In this document: positions 1-8,947 of the stretch, piece after piece
Numbering within the stretch: the first letter of the stretch is position 1
How the letters are laid out: each line of letters begins with the position of its first letter
Assembly (NCBI RefSeq): GCF_002261225.1
Contig: NZ_NEVM01000002.1
Location: forward strand, 186,001-250,000
Direction: 5' to 3'
From: Bordetella genomosp. 10
GTDB lineage: Bacteria > Pseudomonadota > Gammaproteobacteria > Burkholderiales > Burkholderiaceae_B
Length of the DNA stretch: 64,000 nucleotides
Notes under the pieces: model-generated
The model's database searches: none
Seen by the model: the letters and a program-made list of their open reading frames with translations, nothing else
What the model was told of the DNA's origin: nothing
Translations under genes and position numbers: made by a program

Positions 1-710
1 TCGTCACGCTGGGACTGACCGTCCTGTGCCAGATCCTGGCCGTCATCATCGGGACGATCGTCGCGGTCATGCGCCTGTCCGGCAGCCGCGTGATGATGCC
101 GGTGGCGGTGGGCTACCTGTGGCTTTTCCGGGGCACGCCGCTGCTGGTGCAATTGATATTCTGGTACAACATCGCCGCCTTGTTCCCGCACCTCGTCCTG
201 GGCATTCCCTTCACCAGCTACCATGAGGTCATTTCGACCAATACGCTGATTTCCGGGTTTACCGCGGCCATCCTGGGTTTTTCGCTGCATGAGGCCGCCT
301 ACATGGCCGAAATCGTCCGCGCCGGCATCCTGTCGGTCAGCACGGGGCAGAAGGAAGCCGCGCTGTCCACCGGCATGACCGAGGCGCAAGCCATGCGGCG
401 CGTGATATTGCCGCAGGCCATGCGGGTCATCATTCCCCCCACGGGCAACCAGGCGATCAATTTGATGAAGGCGACCTCGCTGGTCGCGTTCATATCGGGC
501 GGCGACCTGTTGAGCAACGTCGCCGATATCTATTCCGTGAATTTTGCCGTGATACCCCTGCTGGTGGTGGCCAGCCTGTGGTACCTGGCGCTCGTGACGA
601 TCGCGACGATCGGCCAGACGTATCTGGAGCGCGCGGTCGGCAAGGGGCACGGCGCTTCTGCCGTCCGCAAGCTGCAAGGAAACCTACCCGATGGATCAGG
701 CCAGGCCTAA
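1..710 (+). CDS. Amino-acid ABC transporter permease (5' truncated by window edge)
   Basis: Inner-membrane permease of a polar amino-acid uptake ABC transporter (HisM/GlnP type). The reading frame is open from base 3, so the N-terminus lies outside the window. Hydrophobic helices are evident, and the cytoplasmic EAA loop that docks the ATPase is seen as [20 protein letters not shown] followed by an IIPPTGNQ stretch. The stop overlaps the start of the ATPase gene by 20 nt, indicating translational coupling. No periplasmic binding protein follows, so it is probably upstream. Substrate is inferred only as a polar amino acid or opine. Confidence 0.9.
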   Translation, partial: VTLGLTVLCQILAVIIGTIVAVMRLSGSRVMMPVAVGYLWLFRGTPLLVQLIFWYNIAALFPHLVLGIPFTSYHEVISTNTLISGFTAAILGFSLHEAAYMAEIVRAGILSVSTGQKEAALSTGMTEAQAMRRVILPQAMRVIIPPTGNQAINLMKATSLVAFISGGDLLSNVADIYSVNFAVIPLLVVASLWYLALVTIATIGQTYLERAVGKGHGASAVRKLQGNLPDGSGQA

Positions 711-1500
711 GCCGACGAGCCAGCAGGCGTACCGGTATCCAGTCGAAATCGATGGCCTGGTCAAGGCCTTCGGCGACAACGTCGTGTTGAACGGCATTTC
801 GCTGAACGTGTCGGCGGGCGAGGTGCTGGCGATCATCGGGCCGTCCGGCTCGGGCAAGTCCACGCTGCTGCGCTGTATCAATCATCTGGAAAAACCGACC
901 GGCGGCACCATCAAGGTCTGCGGCGAATATATCGGCTATCGCCGCAAGGGCGATGTCCTGCGTGAAATCGGCGGCAAGGAGCTGGCCCGGCAGCGCGCGC
1001 ATACGGGCATGGTCTTCCAGAATTTCAATCTCTACTCGCATAAGACCGCGCTGGAAAACATCATCGAGAGCCCGGTCCACGTCAAGGGCGTGGCCATCCC
1101 GGTGGCGAAGGCGCGCGCGCGCGATCTGCTGGCGCGTGTCGGCCTGGCCGAGCGCGCCGACGCCTATCCCGCGCAATTGTCGGGCGGCCAGCAGCAGCGC
1201 GTCGCCATTGCCCGGGCGCTGGCCACCGATCCGGACGTGATGTTGTTCGACGAGCCCACGTCGGCGCTCGATCCGGAGCTGGTGGGCGAGGTGCTGGCGG
1301 TCATGCGCGAGATCGCGGAATCGGGCATGACGATGATCGTCGTCACGCACGAGATCCAGTTCGCGCACGACGTCTGCGATCGGGTGGTTTTCATGGCGGA
1401 CGGGGGCATCGTGGAGCAGGGCGTCCCGGGCGACGTGCTGGACAACCCCAAGGCGGAACGCACGCGCGCTTTCCTGGGCCGCTTCAACGCCAGGGCGTGA
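691..1500 (+). CDS. Amino-acid ABC transporter ATP-binding protein
   Basis: Cytoplasmic ATPase of the HisP/GlnQ class, 269 aa, pairing with the upstream permease. Walker [10 protein letters not shown] lies at residues 50-58, the Q-loop Gln near 110, signature LSGGQQQR at 163-170, and Walker [13 protein letters not shown] from about 184, followed by a switch His in VVTHE. Family length is about 240-260 aa; the extra residues are N-terminal. The ATG sits inside the permease gene's last codons, so both are one operon. The next ORF downstream is only an aminotransferase fragment. Confidence 0.93.
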   Translation: MDQARPKPTSQQAYRYPVEIDGLVKAFGDNVVLNGISLNVSAGEVLAIIGPSGSGKSTLLRCINHLEKPTGGTIKVCGEYIGYRRKGDVLREIGGKELARQRAHTGMVFQNFNLYSHKTALENIIESPVHVKGVAIPVAKARARDLLARVGLAERADAYPAQLSGGQQQRVAIARALATDPDVMLFDEPTSALDPELVGEVLAVMREIAESGMTMIVVTHEIQFAHDVCDRVVFMADGGIVEQGVPGDVLDNPKAERTRAFLGRFNARA

Positions 1501-1526
1501 GGCCGCCGGCGATTCCCCCGCGCCAA

Positions 1527-1650
1527 GTGATGTGCGGCATCCTGGGGCTCATCAATCCCGGCGACGCGGTACTCATCGAGAACCCGACGTACTCCCTTTA
1601 CGCCGATGCCATCCGCTTGGCTGGCGGCGTGGTGGAGAACTTCGGCCGGC
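1527..1650 (+). pseudogene. Remnant of a class I/II PLP aminotransferase
   Basis: Immediately after the ABC ATPase stop, a frame running on from 1497 encodes INPGDAVLIENPTYSLYADA and then IRLAGG. This closely resembles the segment of MocR/ARO8-type aminotransferases after the cofactor-binding GSQQ motif. Neither the N-terminal part nor the catalytic Lys domain is present, and similarity ends at about 1645 where a GC-rich inverted repeat begins (1654-1677). I interpret it as a decayed internal fragment of an amino-acid catabolic gene once linked to the transporter. A tiny expressed ORF cannot be excluded. Confidence 0.6.
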
Positions 1651-1708
1651 GGGCGCGTCCCGCCGGCGTGGGACGCGGGATGAAAGCCCAGGCGGCTCGC
1701 CACCTGGC

Positions 1709-4174
1709 TCACCACTTGTATGACACCGACCCCAGCACGGTGCGCCCGTTGCCGTAGTAGCACTGCGTCGTGGTATTGCAACCCGCCACGTAGAAACGGT
1801 CGAACAGGTTGGAGACGTTGAGCTGCAAGCGCCAATGCTTGTCGATGTCGGCGTGCAGCGCCAGGTCCACCAGGGTGGCCGAGGGGACCTGGAAGGAATT
1901 GCTGGAATCGCCCGCCGTGTCGCCCAGGTAGCGGACGCCGACGCCGCCGCCCACGCGATAGTCCTCGTTTACCGGCACCGTGTAGTCGAGCCACAGCGAG
2001 GCCATGTTGCGGGGCACGCCATACGGGCGCTTGTGCAGGTCGGCGCCGTTGCTGCGCGTGACCTCCGGTTGCTGGTAGGTATAGGTGGCGACCATGTTCA
2101 GGCGGTCGCTCAGGCTGGCCCGGCCTTCCAGCTCGATGCCGCGCGTGCGGATTTCCCCGGTCTGGATGGTGTTGGCCGCATCGTTGGGGTCGACCGTGGA
2201 GACATTGGTCTGGGTCAGGTGAAAGGCGGCCAGCGTGACCATGGCCTCGGTGCCGGGCGGCTGGTACTTGATGCCGGCCTCGTACTGCTTGCCCAGCGTG
2301 GGCTGGAGCGGATCGCCGGCCTTGTTGGTGCTCAGCGTGGGCAGGAACGACGTCGAGTAGCTGGCGTAGGGCGAGAAGCCCAGCGGCGAGGCATAGAGCA
2401 GGCCGGCGCGATAGGTGAAGCGGCCGGGGTCCTGCTTGTTGGTGGCGCCGGTGTTGTTGTTCCGGGTGGTGGCCCAGGTCAGGTCCTGGCGGCCGCCCAG
2501 CGTCAGGATCCAATTGTTCCAGCGCATCTGGTCCTGCAAATACATTCCCAGTTGCTTCTGGGTCTGGTCGGTGTTGGTGGTGGCCTTGGACGGCAGCGTT
2601 CCGGGGTTGCCGTAGACGGGCGAATACAGGTCCAGGCTGGTGCCGGCGCCGCTCCACACGCGGTTCTCGAAGCTTTGGCGTTGAAAGTCCACGCCCGCCA
2701 CGAGCTTGTGGGCCAGGGGGCCGGTGCGGGCGTCGAACTGCAGGTGGTTGTCGATCTGCACGCCGTTCAGGACAGGGCGGGCCTGGTAGATGGTGCGCGT
2801 CAAGGTGCGCTCATTGGCCAGCAGCTTGCTGCCGAAGAGCGTGCGGTAGTCGAGGTCCATGTGCGTGTAGCGCACGCTCTGGCTGAACGACACCCGGTCG
2901 TTGAAGCGATGCTCGAACCGGTAGCCTATGGTTTTCTGCGTCTTGTCGTAGCGGTCGAAATCCGGGTCGCCGGTGAGCAGCCTGCGCGGAATGCGGCCGT
3001 AGGGGCTTTCCTCCACCATGCCGACCATGGGGCCGTAGCTGGCCGCCGAGTCCGCGACGTCGCGCATATAGGTGGCCGACAGGGTCAGGCGCGTGTCCGC
3101 GTCGGGCTGCCAGGTGATGGAGGGGTTGAGATTGAGCCGGTCGTCCGAGACATTCCTGACTTGCGTGCCGCTCAGGCGGCCCAGGCCGTTGAAGCGGTAG
3201 AGCAGGGTGCCGCTGTCGTTGAGCGCGCCGGTAAAGTCCGCGCGCACCTGGCGCCGATCGTGGGAACCATAGTCCACCGCCAGTTCATGGTAGGGGTCGG
3301 CGCTCGGCTCCTTGCTGACCAGGTTGACCAGCCCGCCCAGGTTGCCCGCGCCATACAGGATGGAGGCGGGACCGCGCAGCACCTCGACGCGCTCCAGGGA
3401 GAACGGGTCGACCCGCAAGGCCGCATAGCTGCCCGGACGGTTGGCGATCTGCGGCACGCGCAGGCCGTCCCAATACACGTCGGCGCTGAAGCCGCGCACG
3501 TAGAACCAGTCGGACCGGGCGTCCGAACCGTAGGGATCGGCGTTGACGCCAGCGGTGTACTTGAGCGCGTCGCTGACCGACTGCACCGCCTGGTCGCGCA
3601 ACTGCGCCCGCGGAATCACCGAGATGGCCTGCGGGGTTTCCATGAGCGAGGTGTCGGTCTTGGTGCCGGTGGCGCTGCGGTGCGCCACGTAGCCCGTCAC
3701 GGGGCCGCGGGCGGTTTCCACGCTACCGGTGACGGTGACGGGTTCGAGTTGCACGGCCGCCGCGTTGGGGGCCGGCAGCGCGCGAATGATGTAGCCGCCG
3801 TTGGGCTGGGACACGGCCTGCAATCGCGAGCCGGCCAGCAGGGCCTGCATGGCCTCGGGTTCGGTATAGCTGCCGCGCAGTCCCGGGCTATGGCGTCCCG
3901 CCACCAGGTCGGCGTCGAAGGAGATCATGGCGCCGCTCTGGGCGCCGAAAGCACGCAGCACGGCATCGAGCGGGCCGGCGGCGAGGTCGTAGGCGCGACG
4001 CGGCGCGCCGGTTTCGGCTGCATCGGCCGGCGCCTGCCAGGCCAGCCCGGCGGCGCACAGGATGGCGACGCTCAGCATCGGCGCGGGCAGGGCGCGCGAG
4101 AAGCGCCGTAGCGCCGTCCGCGGACGAGCGGGGCGAATCGGACGGGTGGGCTTTGCCGGGCGGGGCGCGGTCAT
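1709..4174 (-). CDS. TonB-dependent siderophore receptor with N-terminal signalling (STN) domain
   Basis: Outer-membrane ferric-siderophore receptor, 821 aa. After a long basic leader and signal peptide comes an STN domain (about residues 58-130: YDLAAGPLDAVLRAFGAQSG...), a TonB box (LEPVTVTGS), a plug domain with VEVLRGPASILYGAG, and a 22-strand barrel ending in the aromatic SVSYKW. Two Cys near the C-terminus (AGCNTTTQCYYG) resemble the FhuA/FoxA group, so a hydroxamate ligand is a reasonable guess. It is the third gene of a fecI-fecR-receptor set, so the STN domain should signal through the FecR-like protein. The ATG at 4174 follows an AAGGAAAT ribosome site. Confidence 0.93.
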   Translation of the reverse strand: MTAPRPAKPTRPIRPARPRTALRRFSRALPAPMLSVAILCAAGLAWQAPADAAETGAPRRAYDLAAGPLDAVLRAFGAQSGAMISFDADLVAGRHSPGLRGSYTEPEAMQALLAGSRLQAVSQPNGGYIIRALPAPNAAAVQLEPVTVTGSVETARGPVTGYVAHRSATGTKTDTSLMETPQAISVIPRAQLRDQAVQSVSDALKYTAGVNADPYGSDARSDWFYVRGFSADVYWDGLRVPQIANRPGSYAALRVDPFSLERVEVLRGPASILYGAGNLGGLVNLVSKEPSADPYHELAVDYGSHDRRQVRADFTGALNDSGTLLYRFNGLGRLSGTQVRNVSDDRLNLNPSITWQPDADTRLTLSATYMRDVADSAASYGPMVGMVEESPYGRIPRRLLTGDPDFDRYDKTQKTIGYRFEHRFNDRVSFSQSVRYTHMDLDYRTLFGSKLLANERTLTRTIYQARPVLNGVQIDNHLQFDARTGPLAHKLVAGVDFQRQSFENRVWSGAGTSLDLYSPVYGNPGTLPSKATTNTDQTQKQLGMYLQDQMRWNNWILTLGGRQDLTWATTRNNNTGATNKQDPGRFTYRAGLLYASPLGFSPYASYSTSFLPTLSTNKAGDPLQPTLGKQYEAGIKYQPPGTEAMVTLAAFHLTQTNVSTVDPNDAANTIQTGEIRTRGIELEGRASLSDRLNMVATYTYQQPEVTRSNGADLHKRPYGVPRNMASLWLDYTVPVNEDYRVGGGVGVRYLGDTAGDSSNSFQVPSATLVDLALHADIDKHWRLQLNVSNLFDRFYVAGCNTTTQCYYGNGRTVLGSVSYKW

Positions 4175-4277
4175 GAGGGCATTTCCTTTGCGGTAAGGGA
4201 TTTTTCGTGGCGCTTTATCCCCATGTCCCGCTGCGACGGCAAACCCCTCATTCTTCTTGCGATTTTTTACATTTGGC

Positions 4278-5276
4278 TCAGGCCCGCTCCGCCCTCGGCT
4301 TCACCGTTACCCAGTAGCGCGAGAATCGCTCGATGCGCACGGGCAGCGTGCGCGCCAGCATGTCCAGCACCCTGTCCGTATCGGCCACGGGATAGCTGCC
4401 GGACACCTGCAAGGCGGCCACCTCCAGCGCACAGCGCAAGTAGCCCGGGCGATAGCGCGCCAGTTCGTTGAGGAAATTGTCCAGCCGCATCCGGTCCGCC
4501 ACCAGCATGCCGCTCGTCCAGGCCAGGGTATCGATGGACAGCGGTTGGGGCAGGTCCACCGATCCGGCTGTGTAGCGGACTTGCGCGCCCTGCCGGATCA
4601 GAGTGGGCGAATCCGGCAGCAGCGCCGGTCGCACTTCCACCGCGCCCTCGTACACGTCCAGGCGGGCATAGTCGTCGTACAGGCGCACGGCAAAGCGCGC
4701 GTCCAGGGAACTCAATCTGCCTTGGGGGGTGTCCACCCACAGCGGCGGCCGCGGCGCCGCGCGCGGGGCCGTGGTGACCAGGATCTCACCCGCGGTGTGC
4801 GCGATCAGCCGCTGGCGCTCGTCGACACAGGCTTCGATGGCGCTGCACGTATTGAGCAGGACCCGCGTCCCGTCGGCCAGCATGACTTCCCGGCGCTCGC
4901 CGGTGCGGGTGGCGTAGCGCTCTCGGCCTGCCTGATGGCGATAGGCGGCCGTGGCCAGTAGCAGGCCGCCAGCCGACACGATGCCCAGGCGCTTGAGCGC
5001 CCGGCGCCTGTCGGGATTCGCAAGCCGCCCTCGCAACACGCCGTGCGCCGCGGCCGGCGGCAAGCCGTGCAGCAGCTTGCCCGCCGTTTGCAAATGCTCC
5101 CAGGCGCGGCGATGGTCGGGATGCGCCTGGAGCCAGGCTTGCCAATCGGCGCGCGCGTCGTCCGGCACCGCGTCGGCCTGCAAGGCGACCATCCACGCCA
5201 CGGCCTGGCGGCTGACCGCGGGAGGAATGGGAGGGCCTGGGGGGACGAGGCGGGAGGCGAACGTGCCGTCGGTCAT
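4278..5276 (-). CDS. FecR-family anti-sigma/sigma regulator
   Basis: Inner-membrane protein relaying the siderophore signal from the receptor STN domain to the sigma factor. The N-terminus carries the DUF4880/FecR_N helix (AVAWMVALQAD, then WQAWLQAHPDHRRAWEHL), a single membrane segment near residues 82-100 (RRRALKRLGIVSAGGLLL), and a periplasmic FecR domain (ATRTGERREVMLADGTRVLLN). I chose ATG 5276; an in-frame TTG at 5294 would add six residues, and neither has a strong ribosome site. It starts 24 nt after the sigma-factor stop and ends about 100 nt before the receptor, a typical order. Confidence 0.9.
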   Translation of the reverse strand: MTDGTFASRLVPPGPPIPPAVSRQAVAWMVALQADAVPDDARADWQAWLQAHPDHRRAWEHLQTAGKLLHGLPPAAAHGVLRGRLANPDRRRALKRLGIVSAGGLLLATAAYRHQAGRERYATRTGERREVMLADGTRVLLNTCSAIEACVDERQRLIAHTAGEILVTTAPRAAPRPPLWVDTPQGRLSSLDARFAVRLYDDYARLDVYEGAVEVRPALLPDSPTLIRQGAQVRYTAGSVDLPQPLSIDTLAWTSGMLVADRMRLDNFLNELARYRPGYLRCALEVAALQVSGSYPVADTDRVLDMLARTLPVRIERFSRYWVTVKPRAERA

Positions 5277-5300
5277 GTCGTGGGCGCCGGGCAAACCGCT

Positions 5301-5801
5301 TCAGCCGAAGAAACAGGCATGGACGGCGTTGGCGATGTCGCGCTGCACCGTGGCCAGGGAAACGCCCAGCGCGGCGGCGATGTCGCCCTGCTTCATCTCG
5401 TCGACCTGCGACATCAGGAAGGCCCGGCGCGCGCGCGGCGCCAGGCTGTCCAGGCGGCGGTCGATCTCGCACAGCAGTTCGATGGCGAGGGCGCGGGCCT
5501 CGGGATCGGGCGCATGATGGGCGGGCAACGCCCGCAGCGACTCCAGGTAGACGGACTCGACCCTGAGCCGGCGCCGGAAATTGGACAAGACCCGCTTGGC
5601 GACGGTCGTCAGAAAGGCGCGCGGCTCGCGCATCGGCGAGGGGTCTTCTTGCACCAGCAGCCGCAAAAAGACGTCGTGAGCGAGGTCGGCGGCATCGTGG
5701 GAATTGCCCAGCTTGCCGCGCAGCCACGCGTGCAGCCACCCATGATGCTGGTCATACAGGGCGCCGAGTTCGGCGTGTACAGGCGGCGGGACGATGGACA
5801 T
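5301..5801 (-). CDS. ECF sigma factor, FecI family
   Basis: RNA polymerase sigma-70 family extracytoplasmic-function factor, 166 aa, expected to transcribe the receptor gene when the siderophore is bound. Region 2 is seen as DAADLAHDVFLRLL and EPRAFLTTVAKRVLSNFRRR. Region 4 is the C-terminal helix-turn-helix MKQGDIAAALGVSLATVQRD. Length and layout match FecI/PvdS-like iron-starvation sigmas. It is the first gene of the operon and has a Fur-box-like sequence about 45 nt upstream, so iron repression of the cascade is expected. Confidence 0.92.
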   Translation of the reverse strand: MSIVPPPVHAELGALYDQHHGWLHAWLRGKLGNSHDAADLAHDVFLRLLVQEDPSPMREPRAFLTTVAKRVLSNFRRRLRVESVYLESLRALPAHHAPDPEARALAIELLCEIDRRLDSLAPRARRAFLMSQVDEMKQGDIAAALGVSLATVQRDIANAVHACFFG

Positions 5802-5844
5802 GGAGCAAGGTCGCGCCTGCGGCGCCAGACACTTCCGACAACCA

Positions 5845-5863
5845 GATAATGATGAGAATGGTT
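5845..5863 (-). promoter_or_regulatory. Fur-box-like sequence upstream of the FecI-type sigma gene
   Basis: The sequence GATAATGATGAGAATGGTT matches the left half of the 19-bp Fur consensus (GATAATGATAATCATTATC) at 9 of 9 positions and the right half at about 4 of 9. It lies 44 nt upstream of the sigma-factor ATG, in an AT-rich patch unlike the surroundings. Iron-Fur repression of the operon is inferred. Confidence 0.65.
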
Positions 5864-5936
5864 TTTATTCTAGCATCAAGGAAGTATGGCGAAGGCGGCG
5901 GCCAGCGTTGCGGCGCCGCGTTGATTTCGCGGCGCA

Positions 5937-5969
5937 AACAAAAAGGCCTCCGCGTTTGCGGAGGCCTTG
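5937..5969 (-). terminator. Rho-independent terminator after the tRNA(CAT) gene
   Basis: Perfect inverted repeat AAGGCCTCCGC / GCGGAGGCCTT with a 4-nt loop. Read on the minus strand it is followed by a T-rich run (TTTTTGTTTG). It sits 8 nt beyond the tRNA 3' end and would also terminate anything reading leftward toward the FecI promoter region. Confidence 0.85.
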
Positions 5970-5976
5970 AATTCCT

Positions 5977-6053
5977 TGGTGGCGCATCCCTGATTCGAAC
6001 AGGGGACCTGCGGATTATGATTCCGTCGCTCTAACCGGCTGAGCTAATGCGCC
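5977..6053 (-). tRNA. tRNA with CAT anticodon (Met, or Ile2 if lysidine-modified)
   Basis: A 77-nt cloverleaf on the minus strand. Acceptor GGCGCAT pairs with ATGCGCC, the discriminator is A, and CCA is genome-encoded. The D-arm is AGCTCAGCCGGTTAGAGC, the anticodon arm GGAATCATAATCC with anticodon CAT at 6017-6019, and the T-arm CCCTGTTCGAATCAGGG. It is not an initiator type, because the first acceptor pair is G-C. Elongator Met and Ile2 cannot be separated with certainty by eye. Confidence 0.93.
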
Positions 6054-6212
6054 ATTTTCCTGTGCGGCTCGCTGTGTTCCTGGGTGCTGCCCGCTTTCAT
6101 CACGGTTGCTTGCGCTGCCGTGTTGCCTGCGTTAGCGATCCAGGGCGTGCCTTGGAAAGAACGAAATTCTAGCACGGAAAAATTGGTTTCAACAAGGCCG
6201 CCAGCGATTCTT

Positions 6213-7220
6213 TTATGCGCGGGCGCCGAACAGGGCGAACCATTCCCGTTCGTCGGTCCAGTAGCGCACGTTGTGGAAACCCGCGCGCTCCAGCATGGCC
6301 TTGAAGGTGGACGGCCAGTACTTGTACGAGTTTTCGGTGTGGATGCGCTGGCCTCGGGCGAAGCTGCGCTGGCCGCGCGGCCAGGTCACGGTGAGGTCGG
6401 TCTCGGCCTGCAGGTGCATTTCGATGCGCGCCTGCGCTTCGTTGTAGAAGGCGACGTGAGACCACTGGGCGACGTCGAAATCGGCGTCGATGATGCGGTT
6501 GGCGTGCCGCAAGGTGTTCAGGTTGAAGGCGGCGGTGACGCCCAGCGGGTCGTCGTAGGCGGGTTCGAGCAGGGCGCGCGACTTCACCAGGTCCACGCCG
6601 ATCAGGAGACCGCCGCCGGCACAGGCCTCGCGGATGCGCTTCAACAGGCCGGCGGCATGGTCGGGCGCCAGGTTGCCGATGCTGGAGCCGGGGTAGAAGA
6701 ACAGGCGCTCCGTTTCGCCGACGTCCGGCGGCAGGCTCAGCGTTTCGAAGAAATCAGTGCCGACGGCCACCAGGTCCAGCTCCGTGTAGCGGGCGCCGAG
6801 ACGGTCGACCGCCTGCCGCAGGTATTCGACGGAGATGTCCACGGGCACGTATTGGGCCGGCGCCAGATAGGGAAATAGCCGTTCGGCCTTGGCGCAATCG
6901 CCCGCGCCGAGGTCGATGAGACTGCGCACGGGGCCGACGTGGCGCGCGATCTCCGTCGCATGGCGTTCGACGATTTCGCGTTCGCAACGGGTGGGGTAGT
7001 ACTCCGGCAGTTGCGTGATCGCCGTGAACAGGTTGGAGCCCAGTTCGTCGTACAGGTACTTGGGGCTGATGCTGGGACGGTCGGCGCGCAGGCCGCGTTC
7101 TATTTCGGTCCGTACGGCGTCGTCGTCCTCGGAATGCAACTGGTGAAAGCGCGGGGATGCCGCGGCCTTGATGCAAGGCTCGCTGGCGGGAACGTACGGC
7201 GAGTAAGACGGGTTGTACAT
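6213..7220 (-). CDS. egtD: L-histidine N-alpha-methyltransferase EgtD-like
   Basis: SAM-dependent enzyme that trimethylates histidine to hercynine, the first step of ergothioneine synthesis; 335 aa against about 320 in the family. Visible family blocks are YLYDELGSNLFTAITQLPEY (substrate-site region), SLIDLGAGDCAKAERL (SAM motif I), FYPGSSIGNLAPDHA, GVDLVKSRALLEPAYDD and AFNLNTLRHANR. The usual partner EgtB, a sulfoxide synthase, is not adjacent or elsewhere in the window. It stands alone as a monocistronic gene. The family call is firm; the pathway assignment depends on an egtB elsewhere. Confidence 0.88.
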   Translation of the reverse strand: MYNPSYSPYVPASEPCIKAAASPRFHQLHSEDDDAVRTEIERGLRADRPSISPKYLYDELGSNLFTAITQLPEYYPTRCEREIVERHATEIARHVGPVRSLIDLGAGDCAKAERLFPYLAPAQYVPVDISVEYLRQAVDRLGARYTELDLVAVGTDFFETLSLPPDVGETERLFFYPGSSIGNLAPDHAAGLLKRIREACAGGGLLIGVDLVKSRALLEPAYDDPLGVTAAFNLNTLRHANRIIDADFDVAQWSHVAFYNEAQARIEMHLQAETDLTVTWPRGQRSFARGQRIHTENSYKYWPSTFKAMLERAGFHNVRYWTDEREWFALFGARA

Positions 7221-7546
7221 GGTCGGCCTCGGAGGTGGGGTTCCTGCAAACGGCGATGCGCTGGATCGAGATGGACTGGATCGCTTGAATCGAGAATCGC
7301 GAGAATCGCCCGGGGCAGCAACCCCCGTGCCTGTCGGGGGCGCCGCCGCCGGGGATCCACGGACGATAGGACGATACCCTGTCCTGGTTTCGAGCGTGCA
7401 CGATGAAATAGCGCTTTACCGCTGGTTGCCAATACAAAACAAAGCGCTAACACAGCGCCGCCACAATGGATGCGTAGGACGGGCGTTCGGCCCGTCGCCG
7501 CGTTTCCCGCCCGGGAAAGCGGAGGAATCCCTAAAAAGGAGTCGCC
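7221..7546. other. Intergenic gap between divergent egtD and the DUF883 gene
   Basis: A 326-nt non-coding stretch presumably holding both promoters; I see no convincing -35/-10 pair on either strand. It contains short duplications such as GGACGATA twice in tandem (7361-7376) and GAATCG repeats around 7283-7308. A purine-rich AAAAAGGAG ribosome site at its right end serves the gene at 7547. Confidence 0.5.
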
Positions 7547-7882
7547 ATGAGATCGAATTCGCATACCGCCGAGATCGTCGCCAACAAGGAAAAGGTTGCG
7601 GCCAGCTTCCGGGAACTCGTGGCCGGCACGGAGGATTTGTTGCGTTCGACCGCCTCCTATACGGGCGAAGAGGTCGAAGAGGCGCGCCGGCGCCTGCGCC
7701 GCCAACTGGAAACGGCGCGCGGCATGGCAGGCGAATGGGAGCAGTCCGCGTCGGAACGCTATCGACGCGCCTCCGAGCTGACGGACCAGTACGTCCACGA
7801 GAACGCCTGGAAGTCGATCGGGGTGGCCGCCCTGGTGGGCCTGCTGCTGGGCGCCTGCCTGAGCTCGGGCGACCGCCGCTGA
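7547..7882 (+). CDS. DUF883 / ElaB-YqjD family inner-membrane protein
   Basis: 111-aa protein with a long charged amphipathic helix (about residues 15-80, rich in E, R, A) and one C-terminal membrane segment (SIGVAALVGLLLGACL) followed by a short basic tail. This is the C-tail-anchored ElaB/YgaM/YqjD architecture; E. coli members bind ribosomes at the membrane in stationary phase. An AAGGAG site precedes the ATG. Neighbouring downstream genes encode other small envelope-type proteins on the same strand, so a stress-linked cluster is plausible. Confidence 0.85.
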   Translation: MRSNSHTAEIVANKEKVAASFRELVAGTEDLLRSTASYTGEEVEEARRRLRRQLETARGMAGEWEQSASERYRRASELTDQYVHENAWKSIGVAALVGLLLGACLSSGDRR

Positions 7883-7971
7883 GGCGGTGCGCGCCCCGGG
7901 CGCCGCGTCGCGGAGACGGGTAAACGTCTCCGGGACAGGGCGCCGGGCGGGGCGCGTGGGGGCTTTCCATC

Positions 7972-8511
7972 ATGTCGTCCATCATCGTCGCGGGATTCGA
8001 AAGCGTCGAGGCCGCCGAGAGCGCCATGCACGCGTTGCTGGCCGAGGGCTTCGGCGATGACGTCGTGCACGTTTTCAAGGTGGACGGCGACGCCAGGTAC
8101 CTCGTGGGCCTGCGCGGCGCCGCGCGCGGTGCCGTGCTGCATTGCGCCATCCTGTCCGCCGCCGGCGCCGCCCTGGCCGCGGCCGGCGTGATGTACGTCG
8201 ACATTCCGGACGCGCTCGCCATCGCCGCGGCCGCCCTGGGCGCGCTGGCGGGCGCGGGCCTTGCGGCGTTGCTCTCGGTATTGCGCCGCAACTGGCCGGG
8301 CGGCCCGCGCCGCATGGCGCTGGTGGCGGTGCTGGCCGAGGAAGGCGAGGAAAGGCAGGGCGCGCAGCTCCTTTCGGACGCGGGCGGCGTCGGCGTGCCG
8401 CGGCACGGCGCGCGCTGGCAAGGATGGGTGCGCGCGGCCACCGCCGGCGCATATCAGGGCAGTCACGGGAAAAGCCGGGACTTTCGATTGGTCAAGGCAA
8501 AGGGAGGCTAG
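7972..8511 (+). CDS. Hypothetical membrane protein with Ala/Gly-rich hairpin
   Basis: 179 aa, function not recognised. An N-terminal ferredoxin-like segment (SSIIVAGFESVEAAESAMHA, then LLAEGF) precedes two Ala/Gly-rich membrane segments (about residues 60-80 and 85-105), and a soluble C-terminal half follows. The arrangement resembles the general-stress YflT/DUF1269-like proteins that join an alpha-beta domain to a glycine-rich membrane hairpin, but that assignment is weak. It begins 90 nt after the DUF883 gene and ends 1 nt before the next gene. Confidence 0.7.
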   Translation: MSSIIVAGFESVEAAESAMHALLAEGFGDDVVHVFKVDGDARYLVGLRGAARGAVLHCAILSAAGAALAAAGVMYVDIPDALAIAAAALGALAGAGLAALLSVLRRNWPGGPRRMALVAVLAEEGEERQGAQLLSDAGGVGVPRHGARWQGWVRAATAGAYQGSHGKSRDFRLVKAKGG

Positions 8512-8512
8512 G

Positions 8513-8830
8513 ATGGCAGCCACGCATAACGACGAGCACAAGATACCCGCTTCGGGCAATACCAAGGGGAGCGCGGAGACGCCGGATCGCAAGCGCAACC
8601 AGACCGAGCGGGAAGGGCCGGCGCGGGTTCCGCATGAACTCGACCGCAAGGAGCAATGGGACGACGCCGCGCGCGACAAGGGATACCAGCGCGGCGACCA
8701 GGGCGGATACAAGGGCGACTACGACCAGGGCAAGTACGAGAACCGCGATTTCGGTTTCAAGCCCGCCAAGGACGAAGGCCTGCCCGCCGCCAGCGGCAAG
8801 GAGCCGGCAAAGGGCGAGAACAAGAAGTAG
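8513..8830 (+). CDS. Small hydrophilic glycine/lysine/aspartate-rich hypothetical protein
   Basis: 105 aa, strongly hydrophilic and predicted disordered, with repeated G-Y-x-x-G-D and K-Y/D-Y patterns in the middle (YQRGDQGGYKGDYDQGKY) and a Lys-rich end. No Cys, no signal peptide and no membrane segment. The start ATG 8513 is preceded by AAAGGGAGG at 8499-8507, inside the last codons of the previous gene, so the two are likely co-translated. Composition suggests a desiccation- or stress-type hydrophilin, but no family is recognised with confidence. Confidence 0.72.
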   Translation: MAATHNDEHKIPASGNTKGSAETPDRKRNQTEREGPARVPHELDRKEQWDDAARDKGYQRGDQGGYKGDYDQGKYENRDFGFKPAKDEGLPAASGKEPAKGENKK

Positions 8831-8947
8831 GACGTGGGTGGGCACAAGAATCCCGGACCGGAATGCAGGACCAGAAGAAATAATTAACCCGCGGCGGCCG
8901 TCCCGTATGACATCGGGTCAGGCCCAGACCGTAGGAAAGGAGCCCGT

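Noticed and set aside
1835..4111. 758-aa open frame antisense to the siderophore receptor
   Set aside because: High-GC shadow of a clear receptor gene; composition is V/A/G/Q-rich with no domain and no ribosome site.
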